A DNA stretch of 64,000 nucleotides from Castanea sativa (Eukaryota; Streptophyta; Magnoliopsida; Fagales; Fagaceae). Shown piece by piece: positions 1-11,472 of the stretch. The notes below the pieces were generated by a model. The model was not told the DNA's origin and ran no database searches. It saw only the letters and a program-made list of their open reading frames with translations. The DNA is taken from contig NC_134015.1 in NCBI RefSeq assembly GCF_040712315.1, positions 52,801,464 to 52,865,463 of the forward strand. The letters run 5' to 3'. Both the position numbers and the translations under genes were made by a program. Within the stretch, counting starts at the first letter, position 1. Every line of letters begins with the position of its first letter.

Positions 1-935
1 ATTGTGCAGGAAATCCAAGAGGTTTTCACGGCCAAAGAGTGGGTGAAGATGCTCAGTCCGAGGCTAGGGTCGCGAACAATCTTCGCGTAGAGACCAGCAA
101 AGCTTTGGCCACCACCGATCAAAAGAATAAGAAGCTGGCTCTGAAGCTGGCTACTGCGGACAGGGATCGAAATAGCGTTGAGGCTAGCCTTAAGACCGCT
201 GAGGTGTAGGCTGAGGAACAGCGTAAGAAGCTTCATTACGCTAAGATAAAGCTGGCCACGGCCAAACAGTAGGTCATGGATTTGAAGGCAAAGCTGGAGC
301 AGGCTAAGGAGGCTACTCGGGTGGCTCAGGCATCTGCGGATGCTTTGGATCAAAAGTTCTATGATCTTAGAATGTAGGAGACTGAGGCCCGCCTAACTGA
401 TGAGTTGGCTGGGGTCTGTAGGAACTACTGCCTCGAGGTATGGAACGAGGCATTGAACCTGGCTGGAGTTCCTGCTACCTCGGAGTGGAGGAGGGTTGAA
501 AATGTGTACCATCCACAAGACCTCCGAGAAGCTCCTGAAGAAGCCTCGGGCCTTGAGATGGATACTGCCCCTACTACAACAGCACTAGCGTAGCCTCCCA
601 GCACCCAGGCCCCTCTCCCCCCCCCCCTTGAGACTTCCAAAGGGCTTGGTAAGGTTGGTGACCTAGGCCAAGGGACAAAAGTGGCCAAGGGCATGGAGAC
701 TACCCAAGGTAGAACTAAGCCAAAGGTTAAGGGCAAAGGTAAGGTAGCTAAAACTTTGCAAGAGACCAAGGGCCCAGAGGATGATCAAGGCAAGGATACT
801 GCTCCCAAGACTAAGGAGTCCAAGCCAGTCAAGCCTTAAGCCGTAGCCCAGGAGAAGAAGGCCACCTTGGGTAAGGCCGCTGATCCTACTGTCTTCCAGC
901 CAGCTAGCAAAGAAGACCCTCCTCCTCCAGCCTAG
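1..935 (+). pseudogene. Antisense ORF (aORF) of Tat element 1, C-terminal part
   Basis: One plus-strand frame reads across the region to TAG at 933-935 and encodes an Ala/Lys/Glu-rich coiled-coil protein (about residues 1-135 in view) followed by a Lys/Pro-rich tail. At least four in-frame TAG codons interrupt it (about 207, 270, 376 and 591), most where glutamine is expected. It converges on the minus-strand pol. Tat elements are known to carry such an aORF; the function is unknown. The N-terminal domain would lie left of the window. The related ORF at 54856 shows what is probably missing. Confidence 0.65.
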
Positions 936-1474
936 ACTGAGCTTAGGATTTTTCTTTTCTTTTTGTGTAGCTTTCCTTTTGTTGTGGCAGTTTGCCATGG
1001 TTTATGTTGTATCTTTCCTTTTGATTAATGAAAAGACATTAACTTTTGCTTTGCGACAAGTGCACTTTTATTTTTCTTGCAGTATTTACCTCTAATTGGA
1101 TGTAGTAACTGTTCTGTCTACTGTTGAGAGGTTAGATTAATGATGCTTCTAAGGGTGAAAACCCATACTTTAAAAAAAAGCTAACAGTATTGAATTGTTG
1201 TTAATTCGAGTAAACTAATCCCATGTAAATAGTGAGAAAATAACTGTGTTAGTACTAAAAATTGTTTAATCAATAGGAATGTTTAAGTCCTTAGAGACAA
1301 AACGGAACACTTAGTAGAAAAATGGGTGTTTGAGGTCTCTCATTCTAAGAGTACCTTATGAATGTACCTTCGGAATCCTTTAATCAAAACCCAGAGTGAG
1401 TCCTTGCTTTCTCATGATGACGCATATGATGAGGTCTCATCCTTGGTGAAGCTGTGAGGCGTTATTTTAGTCAA
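936..1474. other. Non-coding spacer of Tat element 1
   Basis: T-rich sequence directly after the antisense ORF stop, a plausible 3' region for the aORF transcript, then non-repetitive sequence leading into the tandem repeats. No coding signal seen. Confidence 0.5.
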
Positions 1475-1945
1475 GGCCTGTGGTCCGAGGGACCAGACAT
1501 GGTCGAGAATCTGCTTAACCCTTAGAGAATTTATTGAGGCATTAATTTACCCAAGGTATGTGGTCTGAGAAACCAGACATGACCAAGATTATGTTTAACC
1601 CTTAAAGAATTTATTGAGGCGTTAATTTATCCAAAGTATGTAGTCCAAAGAACCAAGCATGTCCAAGGTTCTTTTTAACCTTTAGAGAATTTATTGAAGC
1701 GTTAATTTATCCAAGGTATGCGGTCTGAGGAACCAGGAATGGCCAAAGTTCTGTTTAACATTCAAACCAGTAATCTAGAATATTAATTTACCCATGGTAT
1801 GTGGTCCGAGGAACCAGACATGACCAATGTTTTGTTTAATATTCACACAAGTAATCAAGAATATTAATTTACCCAAGGTATGTGGTCTAAGGAACCAAGC
1901 ATGACCAAAGTTCTGTTTAATATTCAAACAAGTAATCAAGAATGA
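1475..1945. repeat. Tandem repeat, about 80-bp unit, about 6 degenerate copies
   Basis: Each unit contains the phrases 'tttacccaaggtatgtggtc', 'gaggaaccagacatgacc' and 'gttctgtttaa'. The units lie between the ends of the two convergent ORFs (aORF on plus, pol on minus). Arrays in the 3' untranslated region are common in Tat/Retand/Ogre elements. Later units contain an extra 'attcaaacaagtaatcaaga' segment, so the array has at least two subtypes. Confidence 0.85.
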
Positions 1946-1987
1946 CACATAACGTCGCAAATAAAAGCATGGCAGAACTGCCTTTTA

Positions 1988-3131
1988 TTAATAATAATAC
2001 ATTCGTAGGTTATTTACATTCTAGGGGCGCAACACAATATTTTCGTTTAGATCTTTTAGGAAATATGCACCTATACCAGCTACCGAGGTGATACGGTATG
2101 ACTCTTTCCAATTGAGTCCTAACTTTTCCCATGCTGTGTTTTTTTTGCAATTCCCACCACCTTCCTTAACACCAAGTCTCCAAGGGTTAACGGTCTTAAC
2201 TTCACACTTGAGTCATAACCCTGTTTGAGTTTCTGTTGATAATATGCTAATTGAACCATGACATTTTCTCTCTATTCTTCAATTAAATCGGCTCTTTTCT
2301 AGTAGGTTGTCATTGTTGTCTGGAGTGAATTAGCTTGTCCTCAGTGTTAGGAATCCGGTCTCTAAAGGAATCACAGCCTCAGCCCCATAAGTCATTGAAA
2401 AAGGGTGTTTCCCCTGTGGACCTAGGAGGGATAGTCTAATATGTCCAAAGAACATGTGGCAGCTCTTCCACCTGTTTACCCTTTGCATCTTCCAATCTCT
2501 TCTTGAGTCCATTCACTATGACTTTATTAATTACCTCAGCCTGGCCATTTCCTTGTGGATAAGCAGGAGTTGAGTACCTATTCTTGATCCCCAATTCACA
2601 ACAGTACCTTTTGAAAGCTTTGCTATCTAACTAAAGTCCATTGTCTGAGATAAGGGTATAAGGAATCCCAAATCAAGTGACAATATTTTTCCACACAAAT
2701 CTCTTGGCATCCACGTCCCTAATATTTTTTAGTGGCTCCGCTTCAACCGACTTGGTGAAGTAATTAGTGCCAACCAAAAGCCATCTCCTATTTTTTGTTG
2801 CTTTAGGGAAGGGCCCCATAATATCCAAGCTTCATTGAACAAAAGGCCACGAACTAGACAGAAGGTTAAGCACACCCCCTAGCTGATGAATGTTTGGAGC
2901 AAATCTCTAGCATTGGTCACACTTTTTCATGTATTCTTGTGCTCCCTTTTGCATATTTGACCACCAATATCCCTGAGTGAGAGCCTTGTGAGACAATGAT
3001 CTGCCTCCCATATGACTCCCACAAATCCCCTCATGTAGCTCTTCTAGGAGTGGCTCTACTACTTCAGGATGAATGCACAGCAAACAAGGTCCAAAGAAAG
3101 AGCGTTTGTACAACTTTTGATCCTCGGACAA
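1988..3131 (-). pseudogene. Integrase of Tat element 1
   Basis: The N-terminal zinc-binding region is at 2907-3131 (His residues, then KKCDQC). The core is at about 2520-2900 and is broken by stops: a TGA replaces the expected Trp before SLD, and a TAG replaces Gln in the DNGL motif. The C-terminal part is at 2000-2510, with a GAEAVIP motif and a final YRITSVAGIGAYFL segment ending NNLRMYYY and TAA at 1988-1990. In active relatives this enzyme inserts the cDNA into the host genome. Several frames are needed to read it, so it is inactive. Confidence 0.85.
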
Positions 3132-3416
3132 CCAAAACTAAGGAGCTTTTCTTCGCACCTTATCGGCCTCCCCCTTCTTCTTGGGCAAGATGTCATCCTT
3201 AAGGAATAGCACAATAGGATCCATCCAACTAGGCCTTGCCCTAACTTGATGAATCTAAGTCTTCTCCCTCTTCATCTCAATGGGCTTACACAAATCCTCA
3301 ACTAGGATAACCCAAGGTAGGCCCTACGTTCAGGAGGTTGTGAGAGTGGCAAGAGAATCTGCATGCGTGGTTTTGCTTTTAAGGATTTGCTGTAAGGTGA
3401 AAAACTTGGACTCTAA

Positions 3417-3700
3417 TTACAAGTGCAAAACTTGACTCAAATATCCTTGCATCCTCAAATCCCTGGCTTCCAATTCTCCATTCACCTGGCCAACAACTAA
3501 CCTTAAATCTGAAAACACCTCTACTATTCTTTCTCCCATTTTCTGAACTATATCCATCCTTACCAGCAAAACCTCATATTCAGGCTTATTGTTTGTGACT
3601 GAGAAGCCCAACGTCAAGGATTTCTCAGGAGATACCACAACTACCCCTACTCCAGATCCCCTTTGATTAGCTACACCATAACATATACCCTCCAAGTTAA
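3417..3700 (-). pseudogene. Second (archaeal-type) RNase H domain of Tat element 1
   Basis: About 92 residues with the GVGVVVVSPE strand, a TNNKPEYEVLL segment matching the usual TNNxAEYEALL core, and a LVVGQVNGE segment. It lies between the first RNase H and the integrase. This additional domain is a known mark of the Tat lineage and is thought to replace the worn-out first RNase H. Frames are broken on both sides. Confidence 0.8.
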
Positions 3701-4168
3701 AGGTTCTTGCAAGGACATTATCCCAACTGATTTTCCATCTATGTTCCGCTTTTCTCCTTCCTCTTTTAGTGGAGATTCAGCAAACTCAACCACTAAATCT
3801 GCGAGGACCTGACCTTTAACAGAGGTAAAAGGCATATACTTGATATCAAAAGTCCCTAGGATCGTACCCCTTTTGGCAATCCTTCCCGTGTAATCAGCTT
3901 TCCGAAGTAGGGATTGAAAAGGAAGTTGGGTTAAAACTACAACTATGTGAGCTTGGAAGTAATGAGGGAGCTTACGTATAACATGAACCATTGCTAAAAT
4001 GGCTTTCTCTAGTGGTAGGTAACGAACCTCTACTTCATGTAATGACTTGCTCACATAATAAATTGATCTCTGCACACCATTGTCGACTCGTATTAGTACT
4101 AAGCTCACTGCATGGGAGGCTACAACAACATAAGCAAACAGAACCTCCTCCTCATCGGGCCTGAACAT
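3671..4168 (-). pseudogene. First RNase H domain of Tat element 1
   Basis: Shows the typical plant gypsy stretch from a 'vqRSIYYVSKSL' segment through 'RYLPLEKAILAMV' to 'RIAKRGTILGTFDIKYMPF' and 'KGQVLADLVVEF'. In a working element it degrades the RNA template during reverse transcription. It follows the RT directly on the minus strand. Confidence 0.85.
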
Positions 4169-4258
4169 AATAGGTGGCCGAGAAAGTTATTCCTTTAGCT
4201 GCTGGAAGGCCAGGGCACACTCTTCGGTACATTCAAATCCCTTCCACTTATGCAACAA

Positions 4259-5278
4259 CTAGAAGAAAGGCCTACACCTGCCTGCCGACCGAGAGATGAA
4301 TTGGTTTAGAGTAGCAGTCATCCCTGTCAACTTCTGGACCTCTTTGGGATTTCGAGGAGGCTGCAAATTGTTAATTGCCTTAATTTGATCGGGGTTGACT
4401 TCAATTCTACGATAAGTGACCATGTAGCCCAAAAATTTATTTGAGCCAATGCCAAAAGAACAATTGGAAGCATTGAGGCACAATTTGTGCCTCCTCAATT
4501 TTTTAAAAATGGTCTCGAGGTAATCCACGTGCTCGAACACTACCTTACTTTTTACCACCATATCATTTATATAAACCTCAATATTTTTGCCTAGTTGTGG
4601 CTCGAACATTCTGGTCATCATCCTCTAGTAAGTAGACCCTGTATTCTTTAATCTAAAGGGCATCACCTTGTAGTGGTAGTTTCTAGTAAGCGTAATAAAA
4701 ACAGTCTTCTCCTGATCATCCAAAAATTATGGTATTTGGTGGTACCCTTGAAAGGCATCTAAAAAGCTCATATGAGGATGACTCACAGTTGCATCCACTA
4801 ATTGGTCTATTTGAGGCATGGGGAAGGGGTTCTTTGGACATGCCTAATTTAAATCCGTGAAGTTCACACATACTTGCCACTTCCAGCTTTTCTTCTTCAC
4901 CACCACTGTATTGGCCAACCACTCAGGGTAAAATACCTCTTCAATAGCCCTTGCCCGCTTGAGCTTGGTCACTTCCTCCCTGACAGAATCAGAATGCTCC
5001 TTAGATAAGAGCTGAGGTGGTTGCTTTTTAGGGATGGCAGATGGATTGATGTTTAAGTGATGGAAAATGAAGTTTGGATCCACCCCAAGAGCTCCATAAG
5101 TATTCCACACAAACACATCGATGTTTCTCCTAAGAAACACTACCAACTCCTCCTTCTCCTGAAGAGGCAACTGAACTCCAACCTGGAAGAACTTACTCTT
5201 ATCATCACCAATAACAACTTTCTCTAGCTCCTCACATCTTACCTCTCCTACCACCACGTCCGCGGACCACACTGGCAC
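4259..5278 (-). pseudogene. Reverse transcriptase of Tat element 1
   Basis: Two open blocks (4844-5278 and 4259-4621) hold the RT start (YPEWLANTVVVKKK) and the active-site region YINDMVVKSK, where families normally have YVDDM, so one catalytic Asp is replaced by Asn. A TAG at about 4625 and another before 4259 replace expected Gln codons. The intervening 4622-4843 is readable in another frame and includes the LDAFQGYHQI-like block. Confidence 0.88.
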
Positions 5279-5287
5279 CTTTGATTG

Positions 5288-5797
5288 CTATAAACCCTGC
5301 TCAGCAGCTGCCGATGACTCACCTCCGACCTGGTATCTGATTGTAGCCACTAAGTATTGCTTGGCTATAGACTGGCTTCCAACCAGCTCCTCGACTCGAT
5401 CCCCTAACGGATACTTCACCTTCAAGTGTAGGGTGGAAGGCACAGCCTCCATGGCGTGGAGCCAAGATCTTGCTATAATAGCAGTATAAAGGGAGTATGC
5501 GCCTACCACGATGAAGTTCACTTCCACAACTTCTGACTCTGTCTGAACAAGTAGCCTGATTTGGCCCTTTAGAAAGAAAATCTTCCCATCAAACCCTATC
5601 AGAGGGGAGTCATAATAGACCAGGTCCTCGGGCCTCAGCTTTAGCCCCTTATATAGCTCGGGGTACATGATCTCTGCACCGCTACTTTGATCTATCAACA
5701 CCCTCTTTACGTCATACGCTCCAATTTTGAGAGTAACTACCAGGGCATCATCATGTGGCCGCAAGGTTCCAACTTTATTCTCATCGGAAAAGTTCAA
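5288..5797 (-). pseudogene. Aspartic protease of Tat element 1
   Basis: A 169-codon block with the motif VLIDQSSGAEIMYPELY, close to the usual D-Q-G-S-S-A-D motif of Tat proteases, with a Gly/Ser rearrangement at the active site. The enzyme would process the Gag-Pol polyprotein. It sits between the gag zinc-knuckle remnant and the RT. Confidence 0.82.
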
Positions 5798-7022
5798 AGC
5801 CGGTCAAGCCTCCAATCTAACCCTTTTCGAGTTAGGGGGCAAGTCCTCTGTAGATGGTCGAGCTATAGACAGTCCTTCCTAGAGTAGCAAGAATGACATT
5901 GATTGTACCTAAAGGTGGTCTTTTAGAAGCACCTCCCTGAGTTCCCGACCCTGTCTAACTACCTTGTTTGTTGGGTTGGTACAAGAATTGCTTTAACTTT
6001 CCACTTCAGACCAGTTTCTCCTAGTGACTCCACAAAGTCCTACAATCTTCTGTGGTATGTCCTCGCTCTTGGTGGTACTAGCAATGAAGACTTTGGTTGC
6101 GCTTTATGGGGTCTCCTCCCATCTTATTTGACCATTTAAAGTATAGCTCATTCTTAATTTTTTTTTTCTAGAATTTGATGCACTGGCTCTCGAAATACTG
6201 TGTTAATCACTTGAGCAGCAATAGATCCAGATTGCCTAGCAAAATCTCTCCGAGGATGGTTATTGTTGTATCTGTCTGACCTAAAATCCCTTCTATCTTG
6301 AGGGACCACCTTAGACTTCCCTTTCCCTTATTGTTGATTCTTTTCGACCCGCTTATACTCTCATCAATACGATCCATGAGTTGACGCACACTCCTAACAG
6401 GTTTCCTGGTCAACGACTTTCTCAAATCATGCTCGGCAGGTAGGCCGACCCTGAAAGTCCTTTTATCCACATCATCAAAGTTTTTATCTATCTCATTAAA
6501 CATCTCCCAATATCTGTCAAAATACGTCTTTAGGGTTTCCCCTTCTCGCATAGTCATAGACAGCGGGGAGTCTAAAGGTCGAGGAACTCTACTACAAATT
6601 ATAAAACGAGAACCAAAGACCCTTGTAAGCTCTTTAAAGGAGTTAATAGAGCCTTCCTTTAGACCATCGAACCATCTCATTGCCACAGGCCCCAAACTGG
6701 ATGGGAACACCTTGCACATCAAGGTCTCATTCTTCAAGTGGACAACCATTCTCTGGTTGAAGTAGCTAACATGCTCCATAGGGTCTGTTCTGCCATTATG
6801 CATGGTAAATTTTGGCTGAGTAAACCATCGAGAAAGTCTTCCTCCCTCAATTCTACGGGTAAAAGGTGACTTAGAAATCTGATTCAGAGCCTTACTCATA
6901 TCATCGTTGCCCAGGCCTTTATGAAATAGACTCTTCCTTCTTTGCCTATCATGGCGCTCCTCATCACATGAAAAAGACTCACTGGGAGGAGTCCTTGACC
7001 TAGGTTCAGTAGCTATTATCAC
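5798..7022 (-). pseudogene. Gag of Tat element 1 (Retrotrans_gag domain)
   Basis: The ORF at 6207-7022 contains the capsid-like domain: KFTMHNGRTDPMEHVSYFNQ, then SSLGPVAMRWFDGL, then RFIICSRVPRPLDSPLSM and a helical REGETLKTYFDRYWE segment. Downstream at about 6000-6070 a degenerate GHTTEDC zinc-knuckle segment is readable, followed by a TAG where Leu/Gln is expected. Gag forms the particle that packages element RNA. Confidence 0.88.
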
Positions 7023-7320
7023 TATCGTCTCCAGAAGAATGGTTAGAACTTGAAGGGGTTCCTCTACATCACTTGCAACACAACCTCCTTCGCAAATGGT
7101 TTATCTCCAGTTGCAGGCTTCTGGTATTTTCCTCATGAGAAATGTGACTCCCACCTTAAGATTGACTCCTACTAGTGTGTGTGGTATGCAAACTAACCTC
7201 GTGGTCCCTTCTTCGTTCCAGATTGAGAAAGTGATCTTAACGTTAGGAACCAACGGATTCTCCTCAGTTAGGCCCTAAACCTACCATAGCTGAATGTTGA
7301 TCTCACTAAATCTCAAGCTT

Positions 7321-7337
7321 TCCCACAGACGGCGCCA
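7321..7337 (-). other. Primer-binding site of Tat element 1
   Basis: On the minus strand this reads TGGCGCCGTCTGTGGGA, two bases inside the LTR end. The first ten bases fit the 3' end of tRNA-Asp and similar tRNAs; the rest deviates in the manner typical of dicot Tat elements. Confidence 0.75.
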
Positions 7338-7339
7338 CT

Positions 7340-8150
7340 TGTAAGGACGCGAATTGGATCCTAAGCCTAATACAATGAATTTGTAGAGAGTGGGTTATAA
7401 ACTAGGCTTTAATGGATTGGACAACAACTATAGTGGATCCAGATGACAAGAAAAACCAAGATAAATAGGTTTTATGCGAAGTAGCTCTTCCCCGGAAAGA
7501 TCCGAGGAGAATAACTCGTGTATATATCTCTCTTAAACTTAGTTACAATTTCAGTTCTTGTTGCTACAGTGTTTTCTCTCCAGATTTCAGATGATCCCCT
7601 TATCTCTTCCCCAGAAAAATCCGAGGAGAATAACTCGTGTATATCTCTCTCTTAAACTTAGTTACAATTTCAGTTTTTGTTGCTACAGTGTTTTCTCTCC
7701 AGATTTCAGATGATCCCCTTCTCCTAGAGGATTTCTTCCATTATATAGTCTCTTTTGGATAATCTTGGCCCTCCATTTGTTGATCATGTAGGCCACTACT
7801 CAAGTGCTTGTCCCATTAGACATCTTCCCAAATCTTCTGCGAGTTGCAGCAACCAAGACAGCACTGTTCAGGAGTCTTCTCCACATAAATGTAGTCAAAG
7901 GGTTTGGTGGAGTGCAGTAAATGTGGTGGTAGTTACCATCCCTTCAGACACGCCAGGACCAATCCGCTCTCTGAAGCCCTTCCTTCACAATGCGACCTCC
8001 TCTTGTAATGTGCCATTGATGTGGCCAAGGCTCGCCTCCCTGGCCTTACCATATGAGGGTATGGTCTCCTTGGAACTGCATCGGCCTCCTCGGCCTCGGA
8101 TATGACACTTGTCACTATTATCTTATTAAATTCTTGTGTCCCACATAACA
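7340..8150 (-). repeat. 5' LTR of Tat element 1
   Basis: Bounded by TG at 7340 and CA at 8149-8150 (inverted TGT/ACA ends), next to the PBS. A minus-strand TATA box (CTATATAATGG) lies at about 7739-7749 and would start transcription of the element. The outer boundary is inferred because the partner LTR is not in the window. Confidence 0.7.
7485..7720. repeat. Tandem duplication of about 118 bp inside the LTR
   Basis: Copies at 7485-7600 and 7604-7720 share the 'ctcttcccc' start and the 'cagatttcagatgatcccct' end with few differences. They lie downstream of the TATA box, so the R/U5 region is duplicated. Confidence 0.9.
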
Positions 8151-8321
8151 TATTTAAGAATTTTTTTATAAAAAATGTACACTTCCATTCCATGGAATAC
8201 ATGTTACATGTTACATTAAGTTTAAAACTATTATATAAGTTTAAAATTCTAGCATATTTTTTTTCTTTTCAAATATAAGTATAATACCGATATTATTGAA
8301 ACGTGAATTTAAGGTAACATT

Positions 8322-8377
<56 letters not shown>

Positions 8378-9671
8378 TTTTATTGCTTTTTTAGCCCATG
8401 TCTCTAATTTCAAATGCCTATTTTGTTTATATTTTTAGCCCAAAACTAAAGAGTTAACCCAAAAAGAATACAACTTTAAACCATTCAACCCAAAAATTAA
8501 GCGGGGTGGGCGGTAAATTTGAGCCCAAAATACAAAGGCGACCTACAAAAGGAATCAATTTAAAGCCTAATTAGTCCAAAATGGTTCAAATGAATTGAAG
8601 TGGACCAAATGGGCCAAAGCGAACCAAATTGATCGAAGTAAATCAAATTGGATTAAGGTAAATTGAAATACTATGCTAATGTGGTTCAAAAGGAGTATAA
8701 CAAAAATAAATATTTTGATTTAGCTTGTAGATATTTTATAATTATGGCATTGATCTATTTATTCACAAAACCTTTACTACAGTATCGTCATCGCAATAAA
8801 GTTGATTTAGTTATTCATGTAATTTTGTTTGATAAAATACTATATGGTCCAATGCCATTCCTAAACTTGATTCCTAATTGGTAAGAGTAGTATTCAATTA
8901 ACATGTTGGTTGCAAAAAGGAGAAACATTCTCAATGTATATGTAAACCTTTATTTTGAACAAAATGAGTTATCTTCATTCAATTGCAAGTCATAGTACCC
9001 TCAATAAAATAAAATATTTTAATTTTTAATTTTATATTTGTTTAGCTTAGATAAAATATTGATAATAATTTTAATGTCAAAAATATTGAGTCAATTTCAA
9101 AGGTGGGATTTTGTTTTTTGTTTTTTTTTTTTTTTTGGTATTACCATTACTAGGTTGTAAAGTAATGGTCTTAAGTCTTTTTGAGTTTAAGGTCAAATTT
9201 CTTAATTTTCAAAATTCTAGTGTTTAATTTGTTACTTTTGAAACCATATGTTTTAATTTGGACTACCGCTAAGCTATAGGTTTAAAGTGAAATTTCCCCA
9301 TTTGTTTTTTCGAATAAATTAATTGATTTAGTAAGTGTTAGGGATGAGTGCTCTAATGCATTCGTAGAGCATTGGGTGTGTGTGTGTATATAATTAAAAA
9401 AATGTGATCTTAAAATAAAATTAGTTTTATTCTACCAAATTTGTGAATAAGACCAATGCTAAGGATAGCACCATAAATGGCTGCTACATTTATGGTATTG
9501 CAATGGTATTCTTCACCCATTCTCTTTGATTTGCCAACGTTTTGGTCAAGATACACCTAAACACTAGAAAAGATAATTGAACCAAATTAAGAATTATTTA
9601 CATTAAAATAAAATACTAATTATATATTTCATATATAATATAATGAAAACACATTAATCATTCAACGAAAA
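8151..9671. other. AT-rich intergenic sequence
   Basis: No gene seen. Contains a dinucleotide AT run and a short patch of degenerate 'gaaccaaattgat'-like repeats near 8580-8670. A 73-codon ORF at 8663-8884 resembles nothing I recognise and is not supported. Confidence 0.5.
8326..8375. repeat. (AT)n microsatellite
   Basis: About 25 uninterrupted AT units. Confidence 0.95.
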
Positions 9672-9860
9672 AATCGTGACACTTGTGGGATTCAGCTAGC
9701 TTAACTGGTAAAGTCTCTGATGCTTGAATAAGAGATCTGGAGTTCAATTCCCGCTTACACCAAAAATTAATTGGTATCTTGGTCTGATGATAAAGAGTTA
9801 TCATCAAGAGCGGATGCCATAGGTTGAAACTCTCTCTAAAAAAAAAAAATCATGACACTT
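9672..9860 (+). mobile_element. tRNA-derived SINE with target-site duplications
   Basis: The body (9685-9847) starts with a tRNA-like head: an A-box-like TAGCTTAACTGG, then a B-box-like GGAGTTCAATTCC about 35 bases on. A second tRNA-like stretch follows from about 9767 and the element ends in an A-run. The flanks are a 13-bp duplication with one mismatch: 9672-9684 (aatcgtgacactt) and 9848-9860 (aatcatgacactt). SINEs are copied by LINE enzymes and transcribed by RNA polymerase III. Confidence 0.8.
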
Positions 9861-10495
9861 AATTGCACATGCACCAATTTGAATTTCATTGGCATAAATA
9901 AAGTATAAATTTTGAAACACTAACATCATAATCCTACTTCTTTGATTTTTGATTTTTTTTTTACTTACACGTTGAAATTTAGAAAAATATGTACACTCTT
10001 ATTCCATTTGATTTTGTTTTTTGGTTTCTAAGTAGTTTTTTTTTATTTGCACACTAGATTTCAAAAAATATTTTGTTGCTCAATTTTTGGTTATGGCTAT
10101 AAAAATCTCGACATTTTCTTTGTATGAAATAAATATGCACACATGGAATGAGAGAAAAATTATTTAATTTATTAAATAAAGTTATGTTTAACAACATGTT
10201 TATGTTTAGGTATAGGAAAATGTTTATAGAGGATAAGTAGCTCTAAAGGTACACTCACTTAAGACCCTTCCCAACCACTCAACTGATAACACAAGTGTTA
10301 TGCCTCTAGGCTCTAGATACTATTCACTTGAAAATACATGCCAAGAACAAATTCATTAAAGTTTTGCAAATAAATAATTGTAAACTGATGTTTTTAAAGT
10401 TTTTTGAATAATCTAATTTTATAATTCTATGTTACTTATAAAAATTTAATTAATTTTGTTCACAAAAATTCAAACAAACCTAAATTATCCAAAAG
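9861..10495. repeat. Diverged direct repeat, copy A
   Basis: Shares the order of many short blocks with 12585-13115: 'ttaattgcacat', 'ttttgaaacactaa', 'atgtttaacaacat', 'aaaggtacact', 'tttaattaattttgttcaca'. The family is not identified. It begins directly behind the SINE's target duplication. Confidence 0.7.
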
Positions 10496-11013
10496 ATCAT
10501 TTCCATGAGAATTAAATTGGCAAAAGCTTCTATATACACCTTTGAATAGAACATTGTCATGTTAGGTTTTTGCAAATTTGATTCATGCACTATTTTATGC
10601 ATTGCACTATTCTTCTTTTTTTTTTTTTTTTTTCCTGTAGCTTCTCTGCGGATTGCTTTTCCAGATATATTGTAGATGTATATATGAATAAAAATATGTC
10701 CCACTATGTTAACGCAGAGTTCAGCAACAGTTGGCCGCTATAATTTAAAGGATAGATTTAATAAACTATCTTTTATTTTATTTTCTATTATAAAAACAGT
10801 AATTCCAATTTTAACATATATTTTAAAAATATATATTATATCATATATTTGTGAAAAATAGGTGTTACCTAATGCAACTATTTTTATCAACCAACAATTG
10901 AATTCCGAGTCAAATTGCTGATGTGCATGAAATATATACAATAAAGTACTCACATATCTACATATTTAGCCTTACTTTTATGTTATTTTGTTACTGATTA
11001 TATAATATCTTTA
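10496..11013. other. AT-rich intergenic sequence
   Basis: No coding signal. Contains an oligo-T tract near 10616-10634. Confidence 0.5.
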
Positions 11014-11417
11014 TGTTGCAGGTAACAAGAGCTTTACATGCAAAGTGGGGCTAAGCCAATTGAATCAAGCCAACTTTCATCCAGCCAGGCATGAATTCAA
11101 GAGAAGACCAACCCAATTAAATTCAAGTCCAAGTGGAGCAAGGAATCAAAGGAAATTTGCACTAAATCCAAGTCCAATTCGGATTAGGATTCTAGCCAAT
11201 AGTATTTTTGGCATAACTTTCGGCTCAAATATCCAATCGAGATGATTCAAGTTGGGCTGAAAAGTTAACTTAAAGGGCTACATCTTTGTAGTATACCAAA
11301 AGTCCAAATTCTGACGTTAAATGGGCCAAAATCGTTGGTTAAATGAAGCCTAAAAATTTGTGATTTTTTCTAGACGGGAATAGGATTCCTTGACCTATTT
11401 AAAGGCTCTCTAGGGAG

Positions 11418-11472
<55 letters not shown>

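Larger units (their letters stand above)
1..8150 (-). mobile_element. Tat-lineage Ty3/gypsy LTR retrotransposon, left end outside window
   Basis: Read on the minus strand, the parts run 5' LTR (8150-7340), PBS (7337-7321), gag, protease, RT, RNase H, a second RNase H, integrase, a tandem-repeat spacer and then an ORF on the opposite strand. Two RNase H domains between RT and integrase, plus an antisense ORF behind pol, are known marks of the Tat lineage. The 3' LTR must lie left of position 1. All coding parts carry stops or frameshifts, so the copy is dead. The target duplication cannot be checked because one end is missing. Confidence 0.9.

Noticed and set aside
425..998. Minus-strand ORFs at 425-998
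   Set aside because: Shadows of the antisense ORF coding sequence on the plus strand.
1475..1945. CRISPR-like array
   Set aside because: Repeats are long, degenerate and contiguous without unique spacers, and the DNA is plant nuclear.
8663..8884. 73-codon ORF as a small gene
   Set aside because: AT-rich composition, no recognisable domain, no splice or promoter context.
9685..9765. Functional tRNA gene
   Set aside because: A- and B-box-like motifs are present, but the arms do not form a good cloverleaf, and the A-tail and 13-bp duplications identify a SINE.
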